Source: Romboutsia_C sp015668195
GTDB taxonomy: Bacteria; Bacillota; Clostridia; Peptostreptococcales; Peptostreptococcaceae
NCBI RefSeq assembly: GCF_015668195.1
Contig: NZ_JADPFC010000002.1
Span: 573,464-637,463 of the forward strand
Reading direction: 5' to 3'
Length of the DNA: 64,000 nt
Part shown: piece after piece, positions 43,868 to 53,118 of the stretch
Layout of the letters: each line of letters opens with the position of its first letter
Position numbering within the stretch: the stretch's first letter is position 1
Translations under genes and position numbers: made by a program
Notes under the pieces: model-generated
Seen by the model: the letters and a program-made list of their open reading frames with translations, nothing else
The model's database searches: none
Told to the model about the DNA's origin: nothing

Positions 43868-43912
43868 AATAAAAAAAGAAGGCTCAAAATGATTTGACCT
43901 TCTTTTCTTTAT
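43868..43912 (-). terminator. Terminator of the zinc-ribbon/DUF4352 gene
   Basis: AAAGAAGG...CAAA / TTTG...CCTTCTTT arms with T-runs, 20 bp past the stop. Confidence 0.6.
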
Positions 43913-43933
43913 TCATTATATTTTAATATGTAT

Positions 43934-44542
43934 CTATTTAAGTTTAACTACTACTTGGTTACCTGCTAATGAGCTATCAAATTGTAATTCTAATCCTGTT
44001 GCATCTTTAGGTACTTCAACTACATATTCTCCAGTCATTTTTCTTCCTGGCCCTATTGTTCCATCTAGTTGACCATTAGCATTTTCTACTATAGTTTGTT
44101 TCATAGCTCTTCCATCTTTGTCTACTACTTTAAACATTAGCACAGATGATACAGTTTGCTCTTTATCTGATATATTTTCAACTGTTGCATCTACGTATAA
44201 GAATTCGTTACCTTCTTGTGGTTTTATAAAGTCACTTCCATTTGTAGTTTTTACTTCGTTTACTGTTATTTTAAATTTATCTAATTCAATAGTATCTCCT
44301 ATATTGAATACTTCTTCTTTGCTGCTTTTTTCTTCTTTTGTTACTACAGATTTATCTTCTGAAACTAGTTTTGGTTTATTTGAACCAGATCCTCCAATTG
44401 CAGCTATTATTATTACAACTAATACCCAAAACCATATCTTTTTATAAAATGGTTTAGAATTTTTTGCCCCACATTTAGGGCAAGCTTTTGCATTAGATGC
44501 TATTTCATTACCGCAGCTTTTACAATTTATTAATTTTGCCAT
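43934..44542 (-). CDS. Zinc-ribbon membrane protein with DUF4352 domain
   Basis: 202 residues. N-terminal zinc ribbon (CKSCGNEI...CPKCGAKN), one TM helix about 34-52 (IWFWVLVVIIIAAIGG), a Lys/Glu linker, and an extracellular DUF4352 (telokin-like Ig) domain about 80-202 (NIGDTIELDKFKITVNEV, FLYVDATVENISDKEQ). Function unknown; such proteins are common surface lipoprotein-like or membrane-anchored factors in clostridia. RBS GGAGG. It stands alone between two CWB2 genes. Confidence 0.83.
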   Translation of the reverse strand: MAKLINCKSCGNEIASNAKACPKCGAKNSKPFYKKIWFWVLVVIIIAAIGGSGSNKPKLVSEDKSVVTKEEKSSKEEVFNIGDTIELDKFKITVNEVKTTNGSDFIKPQEGNEFLYVDATVENISDKEQTVSSVLMFKVVDKDGRAMKQTIVENANGQLDGTIGPGRKMTGEYVVEVPKDATGLELQFDSSLAGNQVVVKLK

Positions 44543-44741
44543 TATGTAATCCTCCTACAAGTTGTCTATATTTTTTAAGTCCAAGGTATATTATACATAT
44601 TTACCTTGTCGATTCTTGTCATTTCTTGTTAGAATTAGAACTTTTTTTATAATTATTTCTTAATAAAAAAGGAACATCAATTAATGCTCCTTTTTTATTT
44701 AATACCTTATATGTTTAGTTGAAAATTAATTTTATTTTTTA

Positions 44742-47474
44742 TTATTGTGCATTCTTTAGTGATGGATTCCAGATTACACCTACTTTTTCAGTTTCAGTTT
44801 TTCCATTTACATTAACTTCTAAAGTGAATATCATGTTTATATATTTTATTTCTGTTCCTTCTGGCATTGGATATTTTTCATTCTCTATATTAGTTCTTTT
44901 GAAAAAATCTGCAAATCCAAGTATATCTATATCTAGACCATCTAAATTAATTTCTTTATTTGATTCTGTAAATACTTTGTCTAATACTCTATCACCTATA
45001 AATTCTTTTAATACGTCTTTATGTCCCGCATTAGATGTATTATAAGTGATACTACTTCTTTGATTACTTTGACCCATATGAGTCACAATCTCTAATCCTT
45101 TTATAGTAACTTCAACCTTATCATCTGTAGCCTTTTTTAAAGCTATAGAGTTTAATGTTCCATAATTATCCTTTATAACATTTCCATCTATATTTTTTTG
45201 TTCACCTAAAGTATAGTTTAATGACTCTATATCAGTAATATTTGGTATTGAAGCAATGGATATTGAAGTATTATCGATAATTTCACCATTATTTAATTCT
45301 ATTTTAGGGTCAAGTCCTGAATCAATAAGAGGCTTTACATCTGGCTTTACAACATATACATTTATATTTCCAGGGTATGGATTTTTCGGTATTGTTAGTG
45401 AGTTTAATTGCCCTTTTTGTTGTGCATAGGTAAATTCAGCATTTACTATTCCAGGATTCACACTTCCATCTTCTAGATTTCCATATAGCTCGAATCTTCC
45501 TAGTGCAATGTCTTTACCTTCATCGTATCCACTATTTTCTGCTCCTGTTTCAATATATATAATTTGATCATCTTTATCATTAAAGTTTGTAATATTAGGA
45601 TTTACTTTTCTTCCAGTTTCATCGTAATATACCTTATCACTTAGAGCACTAAATTCTGCTGTTAAATTAGCTCCTTTTAGCTTATATACATCACTAGCTC
45701 CTACTTGTTCTACATTTAAAACTGTTCTAGGATTTATAAATTCACCATATTTATTTATTTCAGGAACATTTTTAAATTCCATCCCTTTTAGTTCAAGAGC
45801 TTCACTATTTTCATATTTTATTGTAATTTCATCATTTTTGTTATTGCTGTTATCTTTTATTGCATTAGCATTTATTTTTATAACATTATTTTCTTCTAAT
45901 TGTCCACTAAATAGTATCACTAATTTATTTTCTTTTATATATGCTGTTTTTTCTATACTTGTTTTGCTAGCAGCATCATTATTTGATATTACGCTTATTT
46001 CATCTGATATATTATTTACAGCACTATTTATATTTTCGTTAAACTCTAATACTACTGCTTTTCCATTTATATTTGATTTTGATACATGAGGCTTTGTTGT
46101 ATCTTGTGGTGGAGTTACAGTTCCTCCACCTCCTCCAGTTGATGGTGGGTTTGGTTTATTTCCTTCTAACACTGTATCATCAGCTGGTTTAAAGCTTCCT
46201 ATACTTCCGTTGTTTTCAACACTTACATTTGGAGCTTGTACTACTACTTTATCTAAGTCAGCATTTTTATCTACTACTACTGTAGCTCCACTTGATTTAA
46301 CAGTTATATTCCCTGTATATTCTCCAAAGAATCTAACTGACATTAATTTATCTCCTTCTATAACTATATTTTCAGTTATTTTAGAAGTAGGTCTAAATTC
46401 TATAACATCATGATGATTTGCTTTTTTTAATGCTTCTTTAAATTCAGCTACTGTTTTAACTACAAAAGTTTCTCTTACTTGAGTATCTTTTAAAGCTTTT
46501 TTAGAGTTTTCATTTATTCCTTGTCCTACTTGTACCATTTCTTTAACTTTTTTTCTAGCTATTGCATCTTCTTGAGCTGTATGTAGTTTGCTTCCAAGTA
46601 TTACAACTGGAGAGTCTTTTTTAGCTGCTAATGGTCCTACTGCTAAAGCATCTACTAAATGGTCTTCATTACTCATTCCACTTTTAGCATAGAATACATT
46701 TTCAACTTCTACGTCGCTATAGAATTTATTTATAACTTTTGCATTTGTTTCGTGTCTATTTTCTCCTGCTATTTTTTCTGCATTAGGTAGTTTGTTCATT
46801 ACTTTATCGCTAACTACTCCACCTACTACATAAGATTTCTTTATCCCTTGAGATTTTATCCATTCTTCACTTTTCCCAAGGCTATCTGTAGATGATAGTA
46901 TTACTGGCATGTTTTTATCTCCTGCTGCTGGTGCTACACTTATAGCATCTGGAAGACCTTTATTTCCACTTACTACTGCTACTTCTTCTATATTTTTCAT
47001 TTTATCTATAGCTTTTGCTACTTCTAATGAAGTATCATATCTATCTTCACCTTTTATTCTATCAACTGCTATGTTCATAGCTTTTAATTCTTCTACTACT
47101 TTTGGGCTTACTGAGTTTTCTCCACCTATTATATATACTTTTTCTGCTTTTAATCTAGCTAATTCAGCTTTTGTATCTTCACCTAATGTATCTTTTTTAG
47201 ATAAAAGTATTGGTGCATCTTTTTGAGTTGCAAATGGTGTTGCACTAAGTGCATCTGCTACTTTACTAGAGTTTACTATTACTACTTCTTTAGCACTTTT
47301 CCATCCTTCATTAGATACTGCTGTTGCTGTTTTGTATCTATCTTCTCCTGCTAATACTTTATCTTTAGTTGTGTTTGCAAATGCTGGAGCTGATGTAGTA
47401 GCTACTATACTAGCTGTTAGCCCTATTGCTAGTGCTTTTTTTGTTTTGATAAATTTTATCGCTTGTTTATTCAT
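44742..47474 (-). CDS. CWB2 surface protein with hinge and adhesin-like C-terminal region
   Basis: 910 residues. Signal peptide about 1-33, three CWB2 repeats about 36-335 (AGEDRYKTA, KGEDRYDTS, AGENRHETN), a beta-helix-like segment about 345-430, a Gly/Pro hinge (PPSTGGGGGTVTPP) near 445, then SwmB/Ig-like modules (DTTKPHVSKSNINGKAVVLEF). Probably a wall-bound adhesin. RBS AGGGGAG. The decayed CWB2 gene at 55623-56949 shares this layout and looks like its paralogue. Confidence 0.82.
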   Translation of the reverse strand: MNKQAIKFIKTKKALAIGLTASIVATTSAPAFANTTKDKVLAGEDRYKTATAVSNEGWKSAKEVVIVNSSKVADALSATPFATQKDAPILLSKKDTLGEDTKAELARLKAEKVYIIGGENSVSPKVVEELKAMNIAVDRIKGEDRYDTSLEVAKAIDKMKNIEEVAVVSGNKGLPDAISVAPAAGDKNMPVILSSTDSLGKSEEWIKSQGIKKSYVVGGVVSDKVMNKLPNAEKIAGENRHETNAKVINKFYSDVEVENVFYAKSGMSNEDHLVDALAVGPLAAKKDSPVVILGSKLHTAQEDAIARKKVKEMVQVGQGINENSKKALKDTQVRETFVVKTVAEFKEALKKANHHDVIEFRPTSKITENIVIEGDKLMSVRFFGEYTGNITVKSSGATVVVDKNADLDKVVVQAPNVSVENNGSIGSFKPADDTVLEGNKPNPPSTGGGGGTVTPPQDTTKPHVSKSNINGKAVVLEFNENINSAVNNISDEISVISNNDAASKTSIEKTAYIKENKLVILFSGQLEENNVIKINANAIKDNSNNKNDEITIKYENSEALELKGMEFKNVPEINKYGEFINPRTVLNVEQVGASDVYKLKGANLTAEFSALSDKVYYDETGRKVNPNITNFNDKDDQIIYIETGAENSGYDEGKDIALGRFELYGNLEDGSVNPGIVNAEFTYAQQKGQLNSLTIPKNPYPGNINVYVVKPDVKPLIDSGLDPKIELNNGEIIDNTSISIASIPNITDIESLNYTLGEQKNIDGNVIKDNYGTLNSIALKKATDDKVEVTIKGLEIVTHMGQSNQRSSITYNTSNAGHKDVLKEFIGDRVLDKVFTESNKEINLDGLDIDILGFADFFKRTNIENEKYPMPEGTEIKYINMIFTLEVNVNGKTETEKVGVIWNPSLKNAQ

Positions 47475-47639
47475 TTTGTCTCCCCTATTTTTGTATTCTA
47501 ATTATTGTAAAATAATTTCACTTTCAAACAATAAATATTATAATTTATACATTTTTCTACTTCAATCTATTTCGTTCGACATTCTTCGTCAAAATACCAC
47601 ATTTTATATTCACTCTAACTCTTATAATATTACATAAAA

Positions 47640-47690
47640 AGAGAGTGTCCCATTTGATTATAAAAAGTCACTTTGAAACACTCTCCAAAA
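47640..47690. terminator. Hairpin in the gene-fragment zone
   Basis: GAGAGTGT / ACACTCTC arms 47641-47684 with a long internal part. Possible terminator of the fragment zone downstream of 47703. Confidence 0.4.
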
Positions 47691-47702
47691 ATATGTAATT
47701 AT

Positions 47703-47800
47703 TTATTGAATCATTTCACTAACAGTAGTAAATGTGTACCCTCTACTTTTTAATCTAGGAAACTTTGTCCATACATAATTACTTTATCATACCCACATTC
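47703..47800 (-). pseudogene. Fragment resembling a polysaccharide deacetylase C-terminus
   Basis: Minus-strand reading WTKFPRLKSRGYTF, then TTVSEMIQ-stop, is like the end of NodB-type polysaccharide deacetylases (LKxKGYxFVTVSE). It has an upstream stop and no start codon. Identity is a guess from a short segment. Confidence 0.4.
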
Positions 47801-47839
47801 ACTTATTAATTTTAAATAAAGGAGCCAATTAAGGCTTTT

Positions 47840-48165
47840 TTATCTGACTATATATTCATTTGTGATTCCAAGCTCTCCATCGTATCTTCCAAGTTGCTTG
47901 ACACATACTTTTTTAATGCCATTTACATTGTCAATCTCTAAAGTATTATAATCTACCTTTCTAGTTTCTACTTTCTTATCATTTACATACACATGGCTAC
48001 TATCTGTAAAATTCTTTCCTTTTATAGTAGTTACCTTCTCCCCCACTACTACATCATCTATCACTATATCTCCTAATCTCAATTTCATGTTACTTACTTT
48101 TGATTTATCTTTATCTTCTAGATAATACTTTTTCCATCATTTAAGTTCCTCTTATATAATCTCTT
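47840..48165 (-). pseudogene. 3' fragment of a larger gene ending in a TIG-like domain, frameshifted
   Basis: The longest reading (47840-48088, 82 residues, KLRLGDIVIDDVVVGEKVT, then IKGKNFTDSSHVYVND) looks like an IPT/TIG Ig-fold. The ATG at 48088 has no RBS. Upstream sequence continues in the same sense (RDYIRGTLNDGKKYYLEDKD) if one base is restored in an A-run near 48130, so this is the tail of a longer decayed gene. The parent is not recognised; its gap and neighbours are also fragments. Confidence 0.6.
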
Positions 48166-48228
48166 TCGTGTTACATTATTTAAGTGAATTATATTATAAC
48201 AATTACCTAATTTATTATTTGAGATGCA

Positions 48229-48262
48229 AAAAAAGTCTATCTCTTTTGAGATAGACTTTTTT
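48229..48262 (-). terminator. Terminator left by a lost CWB2 gene
   Basis: AAAAAGTCTATCTC / GAGATAGACTTTTT stem just after the CWB2 fragment's stop. Confidence 0.75.
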
Positions 48263-48287
48263 CTATTTTAACTATTTCAACTATCTT

Positions 48288-48394
48288 TTATATTACAGTA
48301 TTTGCTATCCCTTGTCCTATTTGAACTATTTTCTTAACTCCTGTTAACTTTAATTGAGCAGTTTCTACTTGATTTACTGATGCATTTATTTTCT
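48288..48394 (-). pseudogene. C-terminal fragment of a CWB2 protein
   Basis: The minus strand encodes ASVNQVETAQLKLTGVKKIV, then QIGQGIANTVI-stop, which is the conserved end of the third CWB2 repeat (compare EMVQVGQGINENSKK in the 910-residue protein). Nothing upstream of it survives. Confidence 0.75.
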
Positions 48395-48601
48395 AATGTT
48401 TTTATTTGATAATATAATGCATTTTTCTCTATTTTAAAAAATATTATTTTTAATTTTTAATATAAAAAAATATTTTTTGATATTAAATACTTACCTTTAT
48501 CTATTTATGTTTATTAAATTAATAACTATATATCTGCGATTTCTTTTATATATGGTATAATATTTCTTTGGATATATTAAATTTTACAAGGAGTTGACAT
48601 T

Positions 48602-49687
48602 TTGAGAGATAAAAATCTAGACATTTATCGCGGTCTTATAATGATGTATGTAGTTGGAGTTATACATACTCTATTTTGGTTCCCTGTTTCTAATCACGTT
48701 TTAAAGTCACTTTTCTTATTTGAAATGGCTGTGGTATTTTTTATTACTGGTGCTAGTTATTCTCTTAGCTCAAAAAAAAGCTATATTAAATACCTTATAT
48801 CTCGTGTGCCAAGGGTTATAGTTCCATATCTTATTTTTGGACTATTTGTTATTTTCATTCAATACATAGCTTATATTTTAGGGACTTCTATTACTGATTC
48901 TCCTATAAATATGTTTGTATATGATACACTACACCCTTTAAAGAAACCTGGGGTTTTTATACCTTTTATTACTTGGCATTTATGGTTTATGCCTGTGTAC
49001 TTATTATTAGTACCTTTCATACCTTTAATGTTTAAGTTATTTGAAAGCCTAAAAGGCATTTTTAAATTTATACCTTTATTATTTATTGCAATATTAGTAT
49101 TCTATTTTGAAAATACTACTCTTAATATTGATTTTAAAAGTGTTATTTTCTATGCTTTTTGGATTTATACAGGATTTTTCTATACTAAATTTAAGGATGT
49201 TAATATTTCGGTAGTTAAAAATATAGCTATATCCTCTGTTCTTTTTATAGCTTTAGTTTTAATTGTTAAGGGTGATAGATATGTTTTAAATATGTCTACT
49301 AATAAATTCCCTCCAAATTTTGCATTCTTAGCTTTTACTATGACTGCTTTTAGCTTTTTATATATGTTTAGAAAAGTTATATTAAAATTTGGAGATTTAC
49401 CTTATATAAGAAATATTGTTGATATTTATAGTGCTTATGGTTTTACCCTTTATTTATATCAACCTTTTACTTATTTATTGCTACAGCCTATTTATCTATA
49501 TTTATTTAATTTAACTGGATACAACTTTATATTAAGATGTGCTTTAGCTCTTATAAATATTGTTGCTGTTATTTTAATTAATATTATATTTGCCAAAACT
49601 TTTGGTAGGTTTGAGAGTTTTAAGCTTAAGTTTAATTCCTCTAATATAAACATGAAAAATAATATAGATATGAAAAAAGCGTCATAA
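48602..49687 (+). CDS. Acyltransferase 3 family membrane protein, copy 2
   Basis: 361 residues from a TTG start with AAGGAG upstream. RDKNLDIYRGLIMMYVVGVIH and FFITGASYSL are nearly identical to copy 1 (27111). About ten TM helices. It probably O-acylates a surface glycan. Unlike copy 1 it is on the plus strand and convergent with the gtrA-containing operon; a shared terminator lies between the two stop codons, so an inversion has occurred in one of the clusters. Confidence 0.85.
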   Translation: MRDKNLDIYRGLIMMYVVGVIHTLFWFPVSNHVLKSLFLFEMAVVFFITGASYSLSSKKSYIKYLISRVPRVIVPYLIFGLFVIFIQYIAYILGTSITDSPINMFVYDTLHPLKKPGVFIPFITWHLWFMPVYLLLVPFIPLMFKLFESLKGIFKFIPLLFIAILVFYFENTTLNIDFKSVIFYAFWIYTGFFYTKFKDVNISVVKNIAISSVLFIALVLIVKGDRYVLNMSTNKFPPNFAFLAFTMTAFSFLYMFRKVILKFGDLPYIRNIVDIYSAYGFTLYLYQPFTYLLLQPIYLYLFNLTGYNFILRCALALINIVAVILINIIFAKTFGRFESFKLKFNSSNINMKNNIDMKKAS

Positions 49688-49707
49688 TTTTATGACGCTT
49701 GTTTTTT
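49673..49707. terminator. Bidirectional terminator between acyltransferase copy 2 and gtrA
   Basis: GCGTCATAA-TT-TTATGACGC core with A- and T-runs on both sides. It contains the stop codon of the plus-strand gene and overlaps the end of the minus-strand one. Confidence 0.8.
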
Positions 49708-50097
49708 AAATATTATTACTTTACTTAATACATAGTTTAGTACTATTACTAATATGTTTGTAAATATCTTTGTTATAAAGTCATTTATCCCCATCATGTC
49801 TATCATCATATACATTAATATCATTTCCATTACACCTGATAATAGCCTACAACTTACAAATGATGTAAATTCTTTTATTAAAAATTTTAGCTCTGTATTA
49901 TTACTTTCAAATACAAAAAACTTATTTGTTATATATGCAAATATTACTGCTACTATCCATGCTATTATATTTGCTACCATATAGTTTAGTTCTATTATTC
50001 TTGTTAATCCTATATATGTAGCTATATTAACACCTACTGTTAGTCCTCCAAAGACTAAATACATGATGCTTTCTCTATACCTTTTTAATATATCCAT
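49690..50097 (-). CDS. GtrA-family membrane protein
   Basis: 135 residues, four TM helices: YLVFGGLTVGVNIATYIGL, ANIIAWIVAVIFAYITNKFFVF, and a C-terminal FTNILVIVLNYVLSKVIIFKK, the GtrA pattern. GtrA proteins are proposed flippases or partners for polyprenyl-phosphate sugars; mycobacterial Rv3789 acts in the DPA pathway. Last gene of the GT-C, UbiA, HAD, GtrA operon. Confidence 0.87.
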   Translation of the reverse strand: MDILKRYRESIMYLVFGGLTVGVNIATYIGLTRIIELNYMVANIIAWIVAVIFAYITNKFFVFESNNTELKFLIKEFTSFVSCRLLSGVMEMILMYMMIDMMGINDFITKIFTNILVIVLNYVLSKVIIFKKQAS

Positions 50098-50157
50098 ATT
50101 ATTCTCCTTTTTAGTATTTAACCACCAATTTTTAATACTGGTGGTTAATGGTTATAG

Positions 50158-50802
50158 CTATGCTTTTTGTATATCTTTATGATTTATTTTTTCTTTTATA
50201 CTTCCATCTTTTTTGTTTACTAGATATGCATTTTTCACTAATTCAAACATTGGCATATCGCTCATTGAATCTGAGTATGAATATGAATTTTCATAATCTA
50301 TTTCTATATCTAGTTTATTTAGTACTTCTTCAATTCTTTTTACTTTCTCTTTCCCTTTACAGTTGTTTCCTATTATTTCATTTTTATATCTATTATTTTC
50401 ATACAATAATTCTGTACCTATCACTTCATCTGCATATTTATATTCTTTAAAATATTTCATATATGCTTTTGGTGATGCTGTTATCATTATTATTGTTGAA
50501 TCTTCTTTTGATTTTTCTATTATTTCTTTTATATTTTTATTTATCTTAACTTTTAACTTTTCATCAAAAAATTCTTTTAATTCTTCTTCACTAAAGTTTA
50601 CTATTGGGCTAAATACAGCTTCTTTTGCTTTTTTTAAGCTAGTTAACTTTAATGCATACCCTATTAGAGTTATAAATATATATGGTATTTTTATTATTGT
50701 TTTTAATGACTTTGTTTTTAGTGAGTATAGTATAAAGTCTATCATACTATCTGTATTTATTACTGTATAGTCTATATCTAGTAATAGTACTTTCTTTTTC
50801 AT
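50158..50802 (-). CDS. HAD-IB-type phosphatase
   Basis: 214 residues from the ATG at 50802, chosen because GGAGGG lies 5 nt upstream and the HAD motif follows at once; an upstream reading from 50844 overlaps ubiA and is unlikely. Motif I LLDIDYTVINTDS, motif II MITASPK, motif III/IV YSDSMSDMPMFELV. It belongs to the SerB-like HAD-IB group. It lies 8 bp after ubiA; fusions of HAD-IB and UbiA domains are known, so the likely substrate is the 5-phosphate of polyprenyl-phosphate-phosphoribose. Confidence 0.83.
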   Translation of the reverse strand: MKKKVLLLDIDYTVINTDSMIDFILYSLKTKSLKTIIKIPYIFITLIGYALKLTSLKKAKEAVFSPIVNFSEEELKEFFDEKLKVKINKNIKEIIEKSKEDSTIIMITASPKAYMKYFKEYKYADEVIGTELLYENNRYKNEIIGNNCKGKEKVKRIEEVLNKLDIEIDYENSYSYSDSMSDMPMFELVKNAYLVNKKDGSIKEKINHKDIQKA

Positions 50803-50810
50803 ATACCCTC

Positions 50811-51713
50811 CTACATTAATATTAATAGGCAACTTAATACCCATAATATCACATTTATTTGTAGAGTTCTATCTTTTAATACTACATCAGTTGGATTTCC
50901 TTCTTCTGTTGTATTTATTATATAGTTATATCTAAGAACTCCATATACTACAAATATTGTTGTATATATCATTTGAGGTTTATCTGGATTACTTGTTGAG
51001 TAAAGTGCATAACATACTATCACAGAACTTAATACTACTCCCATCATTTGGTTTATTATTTCTGGATTATACTCTTTTAGTATTTTTCTATGTTCTCCTG
51101 CTTGATTTTTAAGTCCTTCTATTTCTTTTTTTCTTTTACCTAGCCCTAAGTATAAAGATAAGAAGAATGTACATAATATTATCCAACTTGATAATTCTAC
51201 TCCTATTGCTACACTACCTGCACATACTCTCAATATAAATCCTATTGCTATTGAAAATACATCTAGTAGTACTACATTTTTTATTTTAAATGAGTATAAT
51301 AGGTTATTTATTAAGTATATAAATATTATAGATGTTAGTTTTAAGTTTATTTTTGATGATAAAACTAGTGCTACTACTACTAATCCTATTAATAGTGCTA
51401 TTGCTTTTTTTATTTTTATCTTCCCACTTGCTAGTGGTCTTTTACATTTTTTAGGATGTAATTTATCTTTTTCTATATCTACTATATCATTTAGTACATA
51501 TACAGCTGATGATATTAAACAAAATGATATAAATGCTATTATTGTTTTATATATTAAATCTAAATTTCCTATGTTATTTGAAAATATTAGTGCTGCTATT
51601 ACAAATAAGTTTTTTATATATTGATGTGGTCTCATAAGCTTTATGTATTGACCTATTATGTTTTCTTTTTTTCTACTTTCCTCTAGAGAATTTTCTATCA
51701 CTGAGTTTTCCAT
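50811..51713 (-). CDS. UbiA-superfamily polyprenyl-phosphate phosphoribosyltransferase type, copy 2
   Basis: 300 residues, paralogue of 24958. NDIVDIEKDKLHPKKCKRPL, and YSFKIKNVVLLDV with GFILRVCAG. An extra hydrophilic N-terminus of about 20 residues precedes GQYIKLMRPHQYIKN. Expected to make polyprenyl-phosphate-phosphoribose from PRPP. Here the phosphatase and GtrA genes follow, giving a more complete pathway than in cassette 1. Confidence 0.85.
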   Translation of the reverse strand: MENSVIENSLEESRKKENIIGQYIKLMRPHQYIKNLFVIAALIFSNNIGNLDLIYKTIIAFISFCLISSAVYVLNDIVDIEKDKLHPKKCKRPLASGKIKIKKAIALLIGLVVVALVLSSKINLKLTSIIFIYLINNLLYSFKIKNVVLLDVFSIAIGFILRVCAGSVAIGVELSSWIILCTFFLSLYLGLGKRKKEIEGLKNQAGEHRKILKEYNPEIINQMMGVVLSSVIVCYALYSTSNPDKPQMIYTTIFVVYGVLRYNYIINTTEEGNPTDVVLKDRTLQINVILWVLSCLLILM

Positions 51714-51732
51714 ATATTTCCCCCTTTATATT

Positions 51733-52956
51733 TTATTTAGGATAATTATTTATACCTATTTCTAACATTTGTAAAAATCCTTGTATGTTGCTTATTATCA
51801 TAGTTAATAATACTACTACTAAGAATATAGTAAATATTTTTGTATATTTTTTAGGTAAAGATTTTGCGAAATAAGCTAAAAGTATTATTATTGCAAATGA
51901 AAAATATATTGCCATTATATTTGCATTTTTTAGGTTATATCCTATTATTCCATGTAATGTTATATTCGCAAGTATTGCACCTAAACATAATTGAGGTATT
52001 CTTTCTTTATAGTGTTTTATACCTCCTATTATTGCACATACAAATAATACTAAAAATAATATGAAGAATAGTAAATTTGGAAGTCCTTGTTGTAAAAACA
52101 TCCCATTTTCATATTTTGCACTAGGAAAATACATTGTTGGGTACAATAGCCTTACTAATGTCATCTTTAATTTATCAAACATAGGTATTACATTTATGAA
52201 TCTTGTATCTTTTTGCACAGTTTCTGCCGCTAAAAATATTCCATAGTATGCTCTTGTTGATACTACTACCAAATATGTTATTAATACAAAGAATCCTATA
52301 TGTTTTGCCATCTTTTTTATGTTTTTTCCAAACTGTAATAATAAGTTTAGTACATACATATATACGTTTGTAAGTGTTATTCCAAATAGAGGTATTGCAG
52401 CTATATCTACCCAATATGATTCCTTATCTTTCATCTTATGTAAAACAAACATAAATAAAATTAGCGATAATTGACCATATATAAATCTTTCTATATTTAC
52501 ACTCATAAATATCTGAGGAAATGAGAATATCATTATTCCAATTATTAATATTTGTATCCATTTTTTTATATTTAGCTCCTTTATTATGCTATATATCATT
52601 GTTATAGATGCAGAGCTAACTAATATTTGTAATAATATTAAACTCATACCATATACATGATTAAATCCTATATTAAGGTCATGTGCTATTTTTAAACTTA
52701 ATAGGTATATTGGATACCCTAATATGGATACTATTTGCATAAATAGTATATGTTTACTATTATCTGACGCCAGCGCAAATACATTTAAATTAACCAAAAC
52801 TCCTGTATCTGTATCTAATAAAACATCATATGTGTTTTTTGTATCGTAAAATATAGTAGTTTTCGAACACAATGTCAATGCTATTATTATATATAAAATT
52901 GCTACAGATATATATAATAATATTTCTGATTTATACTTTAAAATTTTTTCTGTCAA
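51733..52956 (-). CDS. Polytopic membrane protein, likely GT-C-type glycosyltransferase, copy 2
   Basis: 407 residues, TTG start with GGAGG upstream. About ten TM helices, acidic loop DVLLDTDTGVLVN, SFPQIFMSVNIERFIYGQLSL, and AAIPLFGITLTNVYMYVLNLL in common with copy 1. Likely last step of the lipid-linked sugar pathway. First gene of the operon with UbiA, HAD and GtrA. Confidence 0.7.
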   Translation of the reverse strand: MTEKILKYKSEILLYISVAILYIIIALTLCSKTTIFYDTKNTYDVLLDTDTGVLVNLNVFALASDNSKHILFMQIVSILGYPIYLLSLKIAHDLNIGFNHVYGMSLILLQILVSSASITMIYSIIKELNIKKWIQILIIGIMIFSFPQIFMSVNIERFIYGQLSLILFMFVLHKMKDKESYWVDIAAIPLFGITLTNVYMYVLNLLLQFGKNIKKMAKHIGFFVLITYLVVVSTRAYYGIFLAAETVQKDTRFINVIPMFDKLKMTLVRLLYPTMYFPSAKYENGMFLQQGLPNLLFFILFLVLFVCAIIGGIKHYKERIPQLCLGAILANITLHGIIGYNLKNANIMAIYFSFAIIILLAYFAKSLPKKYTKIFTIFLVVVLLTMIISNIQGFLQMLEIGINNYPK

Positions 52957-53089
52957 AGTCTTTCCTCCTTAGCTGATTCTTTTACAATTTGTTATTATAT
53001 CATATAATTAAATTTTTTACATTCATATAAAAGTTCGTTTATTAATCATTTATACATTCTCTTTTTCATACACAAAATTAAACACATAA

Positions 53090-53118
53090 AAAAGAGATGT
53101 ATTTCTACATCCCTTCTC
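53090..53118 (-). terminator. Terminator of the L,D-transpeptidase gene
   Basis: GGGATGTA-GAAA-TACATCTC, then TTTTTTATG, on the minus strand; it overlaps the end of the gene. Confidence 0.75.

Noticed and set aside
50148..50450. 100-codon plus-strand open frame rich in Leu/Phe/Tyr
   Set aside because: It is the reverse of the HAD phosphatase gene, with no RBS or domain.
53090..53118. Another ACATCTCTTTTTTATG match to the small RNA seed, on the minus strand
   Set aside because: It is the 3' arm and U-run of the L,D-transpeptidase terminator, with no GTATTTCTCACA partner. It does show that this half of the seed can arise from terminator-like sequence, which lowers its weight as evidence.
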